Made by a program: the position numbers and the translations under genes. Positions 9,052 through 19,781 of a stretch of DNA of 64,000 bases are shown here, piece after piece. Each line of letters begins with the position of its first letter. Within the stretch, counting starts at the first letter, position 1. The stretch spans positions 186,001-250,000 of the forward strand of contig JANSYS010000004.1 in the NCBI GenBank assembly GCA_024742275.1, read 5' to 3'. This stretch comes from Alphaproteobacteria bacterium. GTDB lineage: Bacteria; Pseudomonadota; Alphaproteobacteria; Thalassobaculales; Thalassobaculaceae. Below the pieces are notes generated by a model, which was given only the letters and a program-made list of their open reading frames with translations, had not been told where the DNA came from and made no database searches.

Positions 9052-10365
9052 ATGGCCGCAGAGATACAGGACGCCGGCCGGTTCGGGACGAGCGAGGGGG
9101 ACGGTGCCCTGATCGCCGCCGTGGCGGCCGAAGTCGGCACGCCGTTCTGGCTCTACGACGCCGCACGGATCGAGCGCCAGATAGCGAGGTTGCGCGGGTT
9201 CGACACCATCCGCTATGCGCAGAAGGCCAACAGCAATCTTGACCTGCTGCGGGTGATGCGCCGCAACGGTGTCAAGATCGACGCGGTGTCCAACGGCGAG
9301 ATCAGCCGGGCGCTGGCCGCGGGTTATGAAGCCGGCGGGGACGATTTGGTCTTCACCGCGGATCTGTTCGACCGTTCAACCCTCGAGCGGGTGGCGGCAT
9401 TGAACATCCCGGTGAATTGCGGGTCTCCGGACATGATCGACCAGATTGCGGCCGCAAGTCCCGGGCACCGGATCTGGCTCCGGATCAATCCGGGCTTCGG
9501 CCATGGCCACAGCAACAAGACCAACACGGGCGGACCCTTCTCGAAGCACGGCATCTGGCATGAGGAGCTCGCGTCGCTGGCACCGCGGATCACGGCGGCG
9601 GGCCTGGATCTCGTCGGCCTGCACATGCATATCGGCTCGGGCGTCGATTACGCGCATCTGGAGCGGGTTGGTGACGCCATGATCGAAGCCTATCGGGCGT
9701 TGGGTTTACCCGTCCGCGCCGTTTCGGCCGGTGGCGGGCTGTCCGTCCCGTATCGCGAGGGCGGTACGGAGATCGACACGGCGGCGTATTTCGAGAAATG
9801 GGACTCCGCGCGACTGGCGATCCAGCAGCATCAGAACGCGCCGGTCGAGATGGAGATCGAGCCGGGCCGGTTCCTGGTAGCGGCGGCCGGTTGCCTCGTC
9901 GCCGAGGTGCGGGCGGTGAAGCGGGTCGCGGAGCGGTATTTCGTGATGGTCGACGCCGGCTTCAACGATCTCGCCCGACCGTCCATGTACGGCAGCTATC
10001 ACCGGATTGATTTCGTCGACGCTGGCGGAAACCTGGTGGCGGGCGAACGTCATCCGGTGGCCGTCGCGGGACCGCTTTGCGAATCCGGCGACGTCTTCAC
10101 CCAGGGCGAGGGGGGAGTGGTCGAGTTCCGCGAGCTTCCTTTGCCCAAGGTCGGCGATTTCTGCGTATTCGGCGATGCTGGAGCCTACGGAGCGGCCATG
10201 TCCTCGAACTACAACTCGCGGCCGCTGATCCCGGAGGTGATGATTGATGGCGGGGGGATCCGCCTGGCGCGGCGGCGTCAGACGGTGGAGGAGCTTCTGT
10301 CGTTGGAAACCGGCGAGTCCCTCTCGGTCTCCCGGCAGACAGCGAGTGTGTCGCGTAGCGCCTGA
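9052..10365 (+). CDS. lysA: Diaminopimelate decarboxylase-type PLP enzyme
   Basis: A 437-residue fold-type III PLP decarboxylase, most similar in pattern to LysA, which converts meso-diaminopimelate to L-lysine. The PLP lysine is Lys58 in RYAQKANSN. The HGHSNKTNTGGPFSKHGI segment, the glycine-rich SAGGGLSVPY phosphate loop, EPGRFLVAAAG, the catalytic CESGDVF and the final GAYGAAMSSNYNSRP are all present. ATG 9052 is chosen because earlier in-frame residues do not look like LysA. It is separate from any lysine operon. A related decarboxylase for carboxynorspermidine or ornithine is possible, but the GAYGAAMSSNYN end favours LysA. Confidence 0.85.
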   Translation: MAAEIQDAGRFGTSEGDGALIAAVAAEVGTPFWLYDAARIERQIARLRGFDTIRYAQKANSNLDLLRVMRRNGVKIDAVSNGEISRALAAGYEAGGDDLVFTADLFDRSTLERVAALNIPVNCGSPDMIDQIAAASPGHRIWLRINPGFGHGHSNKTNTGGPFSKHGIWHEELASLAPRITAAGLDLVGLHMHIGSGVDYAHLERVGDAMIEAYRALGLPVRAVSAGGGLSVPYREGGTEIDTAAYFEKWDSARLAIQQHQNAPVEMEIEPGRFLVAAAGCLVAEVRAVKRVAERYFVMVDAGFNDLARPSMYGSYHRIDFVDAGGNLVAGERHPVAVAGPLCESGDVFTQGEGGVVEFRELPLPKVGDFCVFGDAGAYGAAMSSNYNSRPLIPEVMIDGGGIRLARRRQTVEELLSLETGESLSVSRQTASVSRSA

Positions 10366-10381
10366 GCGCGCGGGCGCCCGC

Positions 10382-12031
10382 TCAAGCGTTCGGACTTGCA
10401 GGGACGGTCAAGCGAACCTTGGTCCCCACGCCGACGGTACTGTCGATGGTAAACGTGCCGTCCATCATCCGAGCGAGAGACAGGCAAATGGTCAGTCCCA
10501 GACCCACACCGCCGGCGGTGCGGGCGTAGGAGGACGACAACTGGACGAACGGTTTCATGATCTCGCCGAGTTTTTCTTCGGGGATGCCCGGCCCGTTGTC
10601 CGAGACGATGATCTCGATCCGATCCGTATCCGTCCAGGCGGCCGCAATCGTCACGTTGGCGGACGGGCCCGCGTACTTCAGGGCGTTTGTCAGGAGATTA
10701 TTGAGGATCTGGATTATCGCGCGGCGGTCGCCCCTGGCGATCATTTCTTCGCTCTCCGCCGACACGGCAAGCGCGATGCCGTGCGTCTCGAACTCGACCC
10801 GCATGCGTTTGGCGGCTTCGAGGATGAGCGGAACCACGTCCGCGTGTTCAATGGTGGCAGTCCGCCTCCCACTTTCGATCCGGGAAAGATCCAGAATGTC
10901 GTCAATGATCGAGAGCAGAAAACGCCCGCTCTGGCGGATGTCGCTGACGTATTCCGGCGCCCGCTCCCAGATCCGGCTATCGCGAGGACTGTTTTCCAGC
11001 AGTTCGCTGAACCCGATGATGGCGTTGAGCGGCGTACGCAACTCGTGACTCATGACCGCAAGGAAGGTCGATTTCGCGGCACTCGCCTCTTCCGCCCGCT
11101 GGAGGGCCGCTAGGACCTCCTTGTTTGCGTTGATACGCTCTTCGATGAGGCGGAACCGCGACAGCTCCCAAATCGCATAGATCAGAAGCAGGATCACAAG
11201 GATCGGCAGCAGCAGCGGCAGGTACGTGATGAACGTCGGCCAGCCTTCTCTGGGCGCTGCCAGAATGCGCCAGGAGCCGGTCGGGATGACCACGTCGAGG
11301 GTTACGGGATCGAGGCTTCGGATATCCGGATCGCCCCAAATGATCTCATCGCTCGTCGGATCCCCGTCCCGGCCGACCAGTGCTATGCGGTAGTCGGCGC
11401 TGAGTGATCCGTAGCCTGTATGATCCAGAAGAGCGGGAAAATCCAAAACGGACGAAACGACTCCCCACAGAGGTCGGTCGCTCCTGTCCTCGGCCCGGAG
11501 CGTGATTGGAACCCGTGCGACCAGGCCCACCCCGCCCTGTACCAGATCTATCGGACCCGCGACGATGATCCTTTGTTCCTGAATAGCGCGTTCCACTGCC
11601 GGCCATTGCTGAGGTTGCGACCGGTAGTCCAGACCCAGTGCAGTTTCGTTCCCTTCCTCCGGGTAAATGTGTGAAATCACCAGATCCCGGGCGAGCGCGA
11701 TGTTCTTGAGATGGTCGGGCGCGCCCTCGAGGATATCGCTGGCTATCAGGCGGAACTCCTCGACGGTCAAGTTTGGCTGAGCGCGGACGTAGCCGACCAT
11801 GCCCCGGATAAGCTGAACGTCGCGGCTCAGGACCTGTTGGAGAGCGGCGCGGAACCGGTTGACGTCGCCCTGCGTCCGGTTTTGCGCGTTGCTGCGCGCC
11901 AGGTCGGACAGCGCAAGTTCCAGAAGACCGAAGACGAACAGCCCCGCGATCGCCGCCAGGGCGAGGCGACGGGTCAAGTATTTGACCAGTTCTCGATGCT
12001 GATTTCCGTCGTCTTTCCGCTTCGGGATCAT
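10382..12031 (-). CDS. Membrane sensor histidine kinase with CHASE-like sensor domain
   Basis: The 549-residue kinase has a transmembrane segment at about 22-42, a periplasmic region of about 220 residues resembling CHASE domains (DVNRFRAALQQVLSRDVQLI, then the PLWGVVSSVLDFPALL end), and a second membrane segment at 267-290. The cytoplasmic part has the H-box with His329 (MSHELRTPLN), N-box NNLLTNALKYAG, G1 DNGPGIPEEK and G2 GVGLGLTI. Frame continues to a TTG at 12133, but ATG 12031 gives a normal N-terminus; neither has a strong ribosome-binding site. No response regulator is adjacent, so it is an orphan here. It converges with lysA. Confidence 0.88.
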   Translation of the reverse strand: MIPKRKDDGNQHRELVKYLTRRLALAAIAGLFVFGLLELALSDLARSNAQNRTQGDVNRFRAALQQVLSRDVQLIRGMVGYVRAQPNLTVEEFRLIASDILEGAPDHLKNIALARDLVISHIYPEEGNETALGLDYRSQPQQWPAVERAIQEQRIIVAGPIDLVQGGVGLVARVPITLRAEDRSDRPLWGVVSSVLDFPALLDHTGYGSLSADYRIALVGRDGDPTSDEIIWGDPDIRSLDPVTLDVVIPTGSWRILAAPREGWPTFITYLPLLLPILVILLLIYAIWELSRFRLIEERINANKEVLAALQRAEEASAAKSTFLAVMSHELRTPLNAIIGFSELLENSPRDSRIWERAPEYVSDIRQSGRFLLSIIDDILDLSRIESGRRTATIEHADVVPLILEAAKRMRVEFETHGIALAVSAESEEMIARGDRRAIIQILNNLLTNALKYAGPSANVTIAAAWTDTDRIEIIVSDNGPGIPEEKLGEIMKPFVQLSSSYARTAGGVGLGLTICLSLARMMDGTFTIDSTVGVGTKVRLTVPASPNA

Positions 12032-12247
12032 AGGAGAGGGCGCTCTGGATTGATTGGCAGGTGGGTGACGGTTGGAACGTTGACGGACGAGCACCCTTTT
12101 CGACCGAACCAAGAACCGTAGTGAACGCCACAATTGGTTAATTTTTCGTGAGTGCTCCAGGGCGCCGGCCCAATTCAGGGCTATCGCCCTCTATATCGAA
12201 GACTCGACGTGTCATATTCTGTCGAAAACATGGGCGAAGGGACGGAA

Positions 12248-12652
12248 ATGACTGCGGAGGAGATAGCGCGACGGCTCGGCGACCTGCCGGATCTGGTGAA
12301 TGACAACGTGGCGCTGGTGCGCCGGGGGCGGACGCTGAGCGGCGAGTTCCTGGTCCAGGCGGATGAACTCCCGGTTCATATCCGCGTCCATGAGGGTCGC
12401 ATCGAGGTGGTTGAGACCGGCCCATTCCGCATGCGGGCCTGGCGCTTCGCGATCAAGGCCGACGCCGCGGCATGGGCCCGGCACTGGGAAGCGATGCCGG
12501 CGCCGGGCTACCACGACATGATCGCCATGACCCGTCTGGGCGTCGCGCGGATCGAAGGCGACCTGCAGCCGCTGATGGCTCATCTGCGCTACGTCAAGGA
12601 AGTGCTCGCCGCCCCCCGCGCGACCTCCGGTTTGTCGGCAAGGAGGGGGTGA
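12248..12652 (+). CDS. Small SCP2-like hypothetical protein
   Basis: The 134-residue protein is cytoplasmic. Its middle (LVRRGRTLSGEFLVQADELPVHIRVHEGRIEVVETGPF) alternates strands in the way of SCP2 sterol-carrier-like domains, and the C-terminal half is helical (MIAMTRLGVARIEGDLQPLMAHLRYVKEVL). ATG 12248 follows an AGGGACGG box. Its stop overlaps the ribosome-binding site of the next gene (AAGGAGGGGGTGA), so the two are probably co-expressed, which suggests a role in the same small-molecule pathway. The SCP2 relation is a pattern-level judgement. Confidence 0.55.
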   Translation: MTAEEIARRLGDLPDLVNDNVALVRRGRTLSGEFLVQADELPVHIRVHEGRIEVVETGPFRMRAWRFAIKADAAAWARHWEAMPAPGYHDMIAMTRLGVARIEGDLQPLMAHLRYVKEVLAAPRATSGLSARRG

Positions 12653-12654
12653 CG

Positions 12655-13509
12655 ATGGCGATTCAGTACGAACCCATCACCGGACGCTATGCGACGATCG
12701 AGATCGGCGGCCGGGCGTGCCGGGTCTATATCGAGGAGGCGGGCGAGGGTATCCCGCTGCTTTGCCTGCATACCGCCGGATCGGATGGCCGCCAGTACCG
12801 GCACATGATGACCGACCCGGACATCACCCGCGATTTCCGGGTCATCGCCTTCGATCTGCCCTGGCACGGCAAATCCAATCCTCCAGTCGGTTATCACGAC
12901 GAAGAGTATCGGCTTACCACCAGTCTCTACACCGACGCGATCCTGGCGGTCGCGGACGCGATGGAACTCGACCGGCCGGTGGTGATCGGCTGCTCCATGG
13001 GCGGGCGCATCGTCCTGCATCTCGGCGCGCATCATGCCGACCGGTTCCGGGCGCTGATCGGAATCGAATGCGCCGACCACCAGACCTCCTGGTACGATAC
13101 GAGCTGGCTGCACCGGGGAGACGTCCATGGAGGGGAAGTGTGCGCCGCCATGGTCTCGGGGCTGGTGGCGCCCCAGTCGCCGGACGAGTATCGGTGGGAG
13201 ACGCTGTGGGGCTACATGCAGAGCGGCCCGGGGATATTCAAAGGCGATCTCTATTTCTACCGAGAGGATTCCGACTTCAGAGACCGTACGCACCTGATCG
13301 ACACCAAGCGATGCCCGCTCTACCTTCTTACCGGCGAGTACGACTATTCCTGCACGCCCGAGGACACCGAACGGACGGCGGCGGCGATCGACGGCGCCGA
13401 GGCGGTGATCATGAAGGAATGCGGCCACTTCCCGATGAGTGAGAATCCGACCGTGTTTCGCGACTACATCCTGCCGGTGCTCGGGGAAATTCGAGATCGA
13501 GGGCAATAA
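12655..13509 (+). CDS. Alpha/beta hydrolase
   Basis: The 284-residue hydrolase has the nucleophile elbow GCSMGG with Ser114, an oxyanion region at LHTAGSDGRQY (38-48), the acid Asp230 in LTGEYDY, and His258 in ECGHFPMSE. This is the complete triad. Its start is two bases after the previous stop and behind an AGGAGGGGG box. The next gene down is a class II aldolase, so the three may act on a common catabolic substrate, for example hydrolysis of a ring-cleavage or ester intermediate. That is inference from gene order. Confidence 0.85.
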   Translation: MAIQYEPITGRYATIEIGGRACRVYIEEAGEGIPLLCLHTAGSDGRQYRHMMTDPDITRDFRVIAFDLPWHGKSNPPVGYHDEEYRLTTSLYTDAILAVADAMELDRPVVIGCSMGGRIVLHLGAHHADRFRALIGIECADHQTSWYDTSWLHRGDVHGGEVCAAMVSGLVAPQSPDEYRWETLWGYMQSGPGIFKGDLYFYREDSDFRDRTHLIDTKRCPLYLLTGEYDYSCTPEDTERTAAAIDGAEAVIMKECGHFPMSENPTVFRDYILPVLGEIRDRGQ

Positions 13510-13561
13510 GCAACGCAGCGCCTGTCAAACCGGCGCGCCAATCGACGAGGAGGAAACCGCC

Positions 13562-14344
13562 ATGAACGAACTGAGCCCTGCGAAGGTCGCACGCCCGTCC
13601 GGCATCAGCGATGCCGAGTGGGATCTGCGCGTTCAACTGGCCGCTGCCTATCGCATGGTCGACCATTTCGGCTGGTGCGAGCTGATCTACGGTCATCTGA
13701 CGGCCAAGGTCCCGGGCCCCGACCTGCACTTCCTGATCAACCCCTACGGCCTGAACTACGACGAGGTTACCGCGTCCAATCTGGTCAAGATCGACGTGGA
13801 GGGGAACAAGATCGACACCGCGAACCCGTACCCGGTGAATCAGGCCGGTTTCGTGATCCATTCCGCAGTCCACATGGCCCATAGCGAACTGCATCAGGTC
13901 GTGATGCACACCCACTCGCGTTCGGGTATGGCGATCGCCGCCGTCAAGGAAGGGGTGCTGCCGATCTCCATGGGCTCGACCGCCTTTGTCGACCGGATCA
14001 GCTATCACGACTACGAGGGTGTCAGTCTCTATCTGGACGAGCGCGACCGCATCGTCGAGAGCCTGGGCGACAACCATGCCATGGTGCTGAAGAACCACGG
14101 GTTGCTCACGACCGGTCGGACGGTCGCCGAGGCGTTCCTGTGGCTATACCGCCTGGAGCGCGCGGCGCAGGTGCAGATCGACGCCGGATCGGCCGGGACG
14201 CTGAACATCATCTCGGACAATATCGCCAAGAAGTCGGGAGAGGACGTCAATGGCTTCGCCGCTTCCGAGGCGGAGTACGGCACGCTCGAGTTCGCTGCGC
14301 TGATGCGCAAGATGGACAAGATCGATCCGAGTTACCGCGACTGA
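13562..14344 (+). CDS. Class II aldolase/adducin family protein
   Basis: A 260-residue member of the metal-dependent class II aldolase/adducin family. The metal site is seen as HTH (116-118) in VVMHTHSRSGMA with a later histidine in VLKNHGLLTTGRT; GHLTAKVPG near 45 is the substrate-phosphate-like loop. The start has a strong AGGAGG box 8 bases upstream. It lies 52 bases after the hydrolase gene and is probably in the same operon. Family members include fuculose/ribulose phosphate aldolases and decarboxylases acting on ring-cleavage products, so the substrate is open. Confidence 0.82.
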   Translation: MNELSPAKVARPSGISDAEWDLRVQLAAAYRMVDHFGWCELIYGHLTAKVPGPDLHFLINPYGLNYDEVTASNLVKIDVEGNKIDTANPYPVNQAGFVIHSAVHMAHSELHQVVMHTHSRSGMAIAAVKEGVLPISMGSTAFVDRISYHDYEGVSLYLDERDRIVESLGDNHAMVLKNHGLLTTGRTVAEAFLWLYRLERAAQVQIDAGSAGTLNIISDNIAKKSGEDVNGFAASEAEYGTLEFAALMRKMDKIDPSYRD

Positions 14345-14350
14345 GCCGGC

Positions 14351-14806
14351 GTGTCCGCGGAGCAGCCACAGGATCGGTTCTGGGAAACCAAACCGCTCGC
14401 GCGGATGACCAAGCGCGAGTGGGAAAGCCTGTGCGACGGTTGCGGCAAGTGCTGCCTCGTGAAACTGCAGGACGCCGACACCGATGAGATTTCCTACACC
14501 GATGTCGCCTGCAAGCTGCTCGACTGCACCAGCGCCCGGTGTTCGGACTATCCCAACCGCAAGAAGCAGGTTCCGGATTGCGTGGTCCTGAGCGTCAAGC
14601 TGGTGAATCAACTCGACTGGATGCCGTCGACCTGCGCCTACCGATTGCTGAAGGAAGGCAAGCCGCTCTACTGGTGGCACCACCTTGAATGCGGCGATCC
14701 GAACGCCGTTCACGAGGCTGGGATCTCGGTGCGCGAGCGGGTTGTCTCCGAGACCCTTGTGGACGATGCCGAACTGGTCGAACACGTGGTCGACTGGCCC
14801 GCGTAA
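14351..14806 (+). CDS. YcgN family cysteine-cluster protein (UPF0260)
   Basis: A 151-residue protein matching the YcgN/UPF0260 family of the CxxCxxCC metal-binding superfamily. Cysteines lie in CDGCGKCCLVKLQD, in CKLLDCTSARCSDYPNR and in PSTCAYR, and the typical LPYWW-like site is YWWHHLECGDP. The superfamily is thought to bind zinc or iron, but no reaction is established. The start is GTG at 14351, six bases past the aldolase stop, so translation may be coupled. The link to the upstream catabolic genes may be only positional since this is a broadly conserved housekeeping-like gene. Confidence 0.85.
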   Translation: MSAEQPQDRFWETKPLARMTKREWESLCDGCGKCCLVKLQDADTDEISYTDVACKLLDCTSARCSDYPNRKKQVPDCVVLSVKLVNQLDWMPSTCAYRLLKEGKPLYWWHHLECGDPNAVHEAGISVRERVVSETLVDDAELVEHVVDWPA

Positions 14807-14891
14807 TGCCGCCCCCACCAGCCCTGGCGTCCGACACCCGCGATCCCCATATACGGGACGGTAGAAACTAGCCCATGGGAATGAGGACGCG

Positions 14892-15149
14892 ATGAGCCGA
14901 GGCATGTGGATTCTGGCGGCAATCCTGGCCGTTCTCGTTATCAGTCAGATGTATATGTCCGGGTCCGGGCAACTCGACCGGCCCTGGGCGGAGTGCAAGG
15001 AAAGTCTGATGTCGCAGGTGATATCCGGTGAATGCACCCCACGCGATGGTAGCCTCGCACCGCCCGCGACGGCCGGCGGCGGTCTGTCGACGGAGCCCAC
15101 TCAGCCGCCGCTCGACGACGGCACGCAGAAGGTGGACCGGGGTCAGTAG
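14892..15149 (+). CDS. Small membrane-anchored hypothetical protein
   Basis: The 85-residue product begins with one hydrophobic segment (residues 5-22, MWILAAILAVLVISQMYM), followed by a short polar part with two cysteines (Cys35, Cys48) and a Pro/Thr-rich tail. It is either anchored in the inner membrane or exported. I do not recognise the family. It has a fair ribosome-binding site (GAGGACGCG before ATG). It converges with the cupin gene. Confidence 0.5.
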   Translation: MSRGMWILAAILAVLVISQMYMSGSGQLDRPWAECKESLMSQVISGECTPRDGSLAPPATAGGGLSTEPTQPPLDDGTQKVDRGQ

Positions 15150-15164
15150 CCCCGGCGCACCAAC

Positions 15165-15731
15165 TCAGAGCGCGCCCGCCGCCTTCAGTTCCTCGAGCCG
15201 CGTGTTGCTCTCCTCGAAGAGGCGGACCAGCTTCTCGCTGTCGTAGGGCCCCTCCTTCAGCGTCTCGTCGTCCCATTCGCTGCGGCCGGGCGCGAAGAAG
15301 TCGCCGCCATAGACGTGCAGCGCGCCGGTCAGTTTGGTCAGCGGGTTGGTGACCGAATGGATCGCCGTCTCGCCGAGCCACACCGCTTCCTTCTCGCCCA
15401 TCTCCTTGGCGCCGAGCTGCTGGAGCCCGCCGTCGGGCGTGCGGCGCCAGAAGGTGTTCTGCTCGGCCCCGGTATAGATGCCGATGGAGGCCCACATGTT
15501 GTGATTGTGGGGCATCAGGTGCATCTCCGGGCCCCAGACAAGATTGAGCACGGTCAGACGGTCGGACCGGTGGAGGGTATTCACTCCGGCCTTCTGCGGC
15601 TCGCCGATCACCTTCATGACGGCGGCCGGATCCTCGACCGCGCGGGCCACGACCTCCTGGGCCGCGCGTTCCGGCGTCTTCTCGTCCAGCGCCGCGTAAC
15701 AGTCCTCGATGAACCGTTCCAGATCCAACAT
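15165..15731 (-). CDS. Thiol dioxygenase-like cupin (cysteine dioxygenase type I family)
   Basis: This 188-residue single-cupin protein resembles bacterial thiol dioxygenases, which oxidise cysteine or 3-mercaptopropionate to sulfinates with Fe(II). The three-His iron site is His75 and His77 in MPHNHNMWASIG, with His125 in ETAIHSVTN. The VYGGDFFAPGRSEWD segment at the C-terminal side is also family-like. ATG 15731 is preferred to 15797, which overlaps the divergent gene. The substrate is uncertain: the branch annotated as predicted metal-dependent double-stranded beta-helix enzymes has few characterised members. Confidence 0.7.
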   Translation of the reverse strand: MLDLERFIEDCYAALDEKTPERAAQEVVARAVEDPAAVMKVIGEPQKAGVNTLHRSDRLTVLNLVWGPEMHLMPHNHNMWASIGIYTGAEQNTFWRRTPDGGLQQLGAKEMGEKEAVWLGETAIHSVTNPLTKLTGALHVYGGDFFAPGRSEWDDETLKEGPYDSEKLVRLFEESNTRLEELKAAGAL

Positions 15732-15787
15732 GCTAGCCTCCCTCGGATTTGTTGCGGCCATTATGCCGAAGCCGGCGGGGCGGGGGA

Positions 15788-17248
15788 ATGCGACCAAGGG
15801 TGCTGATCGCCGGGATCTGGCACGAAACCAACACCTTTTCGCCGATCCGCACCGATCTCGCGGCCTTCCACGCCTATCAGTGGGCCGAGGGCGAGGGGCT
15901 CGCGCCGCGTTACGCCGGCACCAACACGGAGGTCGGCGGCATGCTCGCTGGCGCCGAGGCGGCCGGTCTGACGGTCGTCCCCGGGCTCTTCGCCGGCGCT
16001 ATCCCCAGCGGCCCGGTCACCCGTGACGCTTTCGAGGCGATGGCCGGGCTGATCGCCGGTCTCGCCGCCGAGGAGCGCCCCGACGGCGTGCTCCTGGCGC
16101 TGCACGGGGCGATGGTGGTCGAGGGCGTCGAGCAGAGCGATGCCGCGCTTGCCCGGCGGGTGCGAGACGCGATCGGACCCGATATCCCGATCGTCGCCAC
16201 TTACGACCTGCACGCCAATATCGGGCCGGCCCTGGTCGATGCCTGCGACATGCTCATAGGCTACGACACCTTTCCCCATACCGACATGGGAGCACGGGGC
16301 GAGGAGGCGGCACGGCGGCTTGCCGGTCTGCTCGCTGACGGAACGCGCCCCGCCAAGGTCTTCCGCAAGCTGGCGATGATCACCGTTCCGCAGATGCAGG
16401 CGACGGCCGAAGCGCCGATGGCCGGGGTGATGGCGCGGGTCGGCGAGGCGGAGGCGGTTCCCGGTGTTGACGTGGTCTCTGTCGCCCAGGGTTTCGCTTA
16501 TGCCGATGTCGACCATCTCGGCGTGGCGGTCACCGGTTATGGCACCGACCTGGTGGCCGTGGAGCGCGAAGTGTCCGCGGTGGTCGACATGATCGAGCGG
16601 GCGCGGGATGACTTCCGGCCGACGCTGGTCCCGGTAGCGGATGCGGTGAGCCGTGCGGCGGAGCCGGGCGACGGTCCTGTGGTTCTGGTCGAGCCGGCGG
16701 ATAACGTGGGCGGCGGCGCGCCCGGCGACGGGACCGCCGTCCTGGCCGAACTCATGCGGCGGGAAGTCGGGGGGACCGTCGTCCTGTGGGATCCGGCGGC
16801 GGCTTCCGCCGCTCTCGGACAGTCCAGGTTCCGCGGGCCGGTCGGCGGCCGAACCCTGCCCGATCTGCACGGGCCGCCGGTGGAGATCGCCGGCGACGTC
16901 GTCTTCGCCGAGCCGTCGGTCCGCTATATCCGGGACGGCGCTTATATGACCGGCCAGGAGGTCCCCATGGGCGACGTCGCCGTCGTCCGCACCACCTTCG
17001 GCCTGAACGTGGTGCTGACCGGTGAGCGGGTGATGCCGTTCGACGATACCCACCTGCGCCGCGTCGGCATCGAGCCGGCCAGGGAGCCGGTGCTGGTGGC
17101 CAAGTCGGGCAGTGCCTGGAAGATTGCTTTCGAGGGGATCGCCCGCGCGGCGTTCGTGGTCGATACCGGCGGCGTGTGCGCGTCCGATGTCACCCGGCTG
17201 CCCTATACCCGCGCCGCGGTTCGGCGGTGCTGGCCTTTCGCGGGGTAG
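15788..17248 (+). CDS. M81 family metallopeptidase (MlrC-like)
   Basis: A 486-residue homologue of MlrC, the zinc peptidase that cleaves linearised microcystin; most bacterial members have other, unknown amide substrates. Family motifs are AGIWHETNTFSP (8-19), DGVLLALHGAMV, the zinc site TYDLHANI, and GYDTFPHTDMGARGEEA; the C-terminal DUF1485-like domain has DNVGGGAPGDGT. ATG 15788 has a CGGGGGA box. Its promoter overlaps the 5' end of the divergent cupin gene. Given amidases and peptidases elsewhere in the window, amide or peptide scavenging is the likely job. Confidence 0.87.
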   Translation: MRPRVLIAGIWHETNTFSPIRTDLAAFHAYQWAEGEGLAPRYAGTNTEVGGMLAGAEAAGLTVVPGLFAGAIPSGPVTRDAFEAMAGLIAGLAAEERPDGVLLALHGAMVVEGVEQSDAALARRVRDAIGPDIPIVATYDLHANIGPALVDACDMLIGYDTFPHTDMGARGEEAARRLAGLLADGTRPAKVFRKLAMITVPQMQATAEAPMAGVMARVGEAEAVPGVDVVSVAQGFAYADVDHLGVAVTGYGTDLVAVEREVSAVVDMIERARDDFRPTLVPVADAVSRAAEPGDGPVVLVEPADNVGGGAPGDGTAVLAELMRREVGGTVVLWDPAAASAALGQSRFRGPVGGRTLPDLHGPPVEIAGDVVFAEPSVRYIRDGAYMTGQEVPMGDVAVVRTTFGLNVVLTGERVMPFDDTHLRRVGIEPAREPVLVAKSGSAWKIAFEGIARAAFVVDTGGVCASDVTRLPYTRAAVRRCWPFAG

Positions 17249-17254
17249 AGGGGA

Positions 17255-17287
17255 GGGACGGCCGAGAGAACCGTCCCCCGCCCTTTT

Positions 17288-17289
<2 letters not shown>
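17255..17289 (+). terminator. Rho-independent terminator after the M81 peptidase
   Basis: Arms GGGACGG (17255-17261) and CCGTCCC (17271-17277) with a nine-base loop are followed by a T6 run (17284-17289). This is the clearest intrinsic terminator in the window and lies seven bases after the stop codon, between convergent genes. Confidence 0.85.
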
Positions 17290-19641
<2,352 letters not shown>

Positions 19642-19718
19642 TTGTTCCTCCCGGTCATCCGCTTCCGAAGAAGCTCATTGGGCTTAGGGGAGGATGTTAT
19701 GCATGAATGCAGTCTAAG

Positions 19719-19740
19719 GTTGTGTAAGAAATCACACAAC
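19719..19740 (-). promoter_or_regulatory. Inverted repeat upstream of the secreted CxxCH protein
   Basis: Arms GTTGTGT (19719-19725) and ACACAAC (19734-19740) flank an eight-base spacer, 78 bp upstream of the start at 19641. On the minus strand TTGTGT followed after 17 bases by TAGACT could be -35 and -10 boxes, so this may be an operator over a promoter. It could also be the end of the upstream gene's transcript. Confidence 0.3.
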
Positions 19741-19781
19741 AAAACCGCTGGATTATTCGAACGCGCTCTTAAGACGACGGC

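Noticed and set aside
15761-17053. Long open frame of 430 codons on the minus strand opposite the M81 peptidase
   Set aside because: It mirrors a high-GC gene, has no ribosome-binding site or domain-like motifs, and is His/Arg/Gly rich as antisense frames are.
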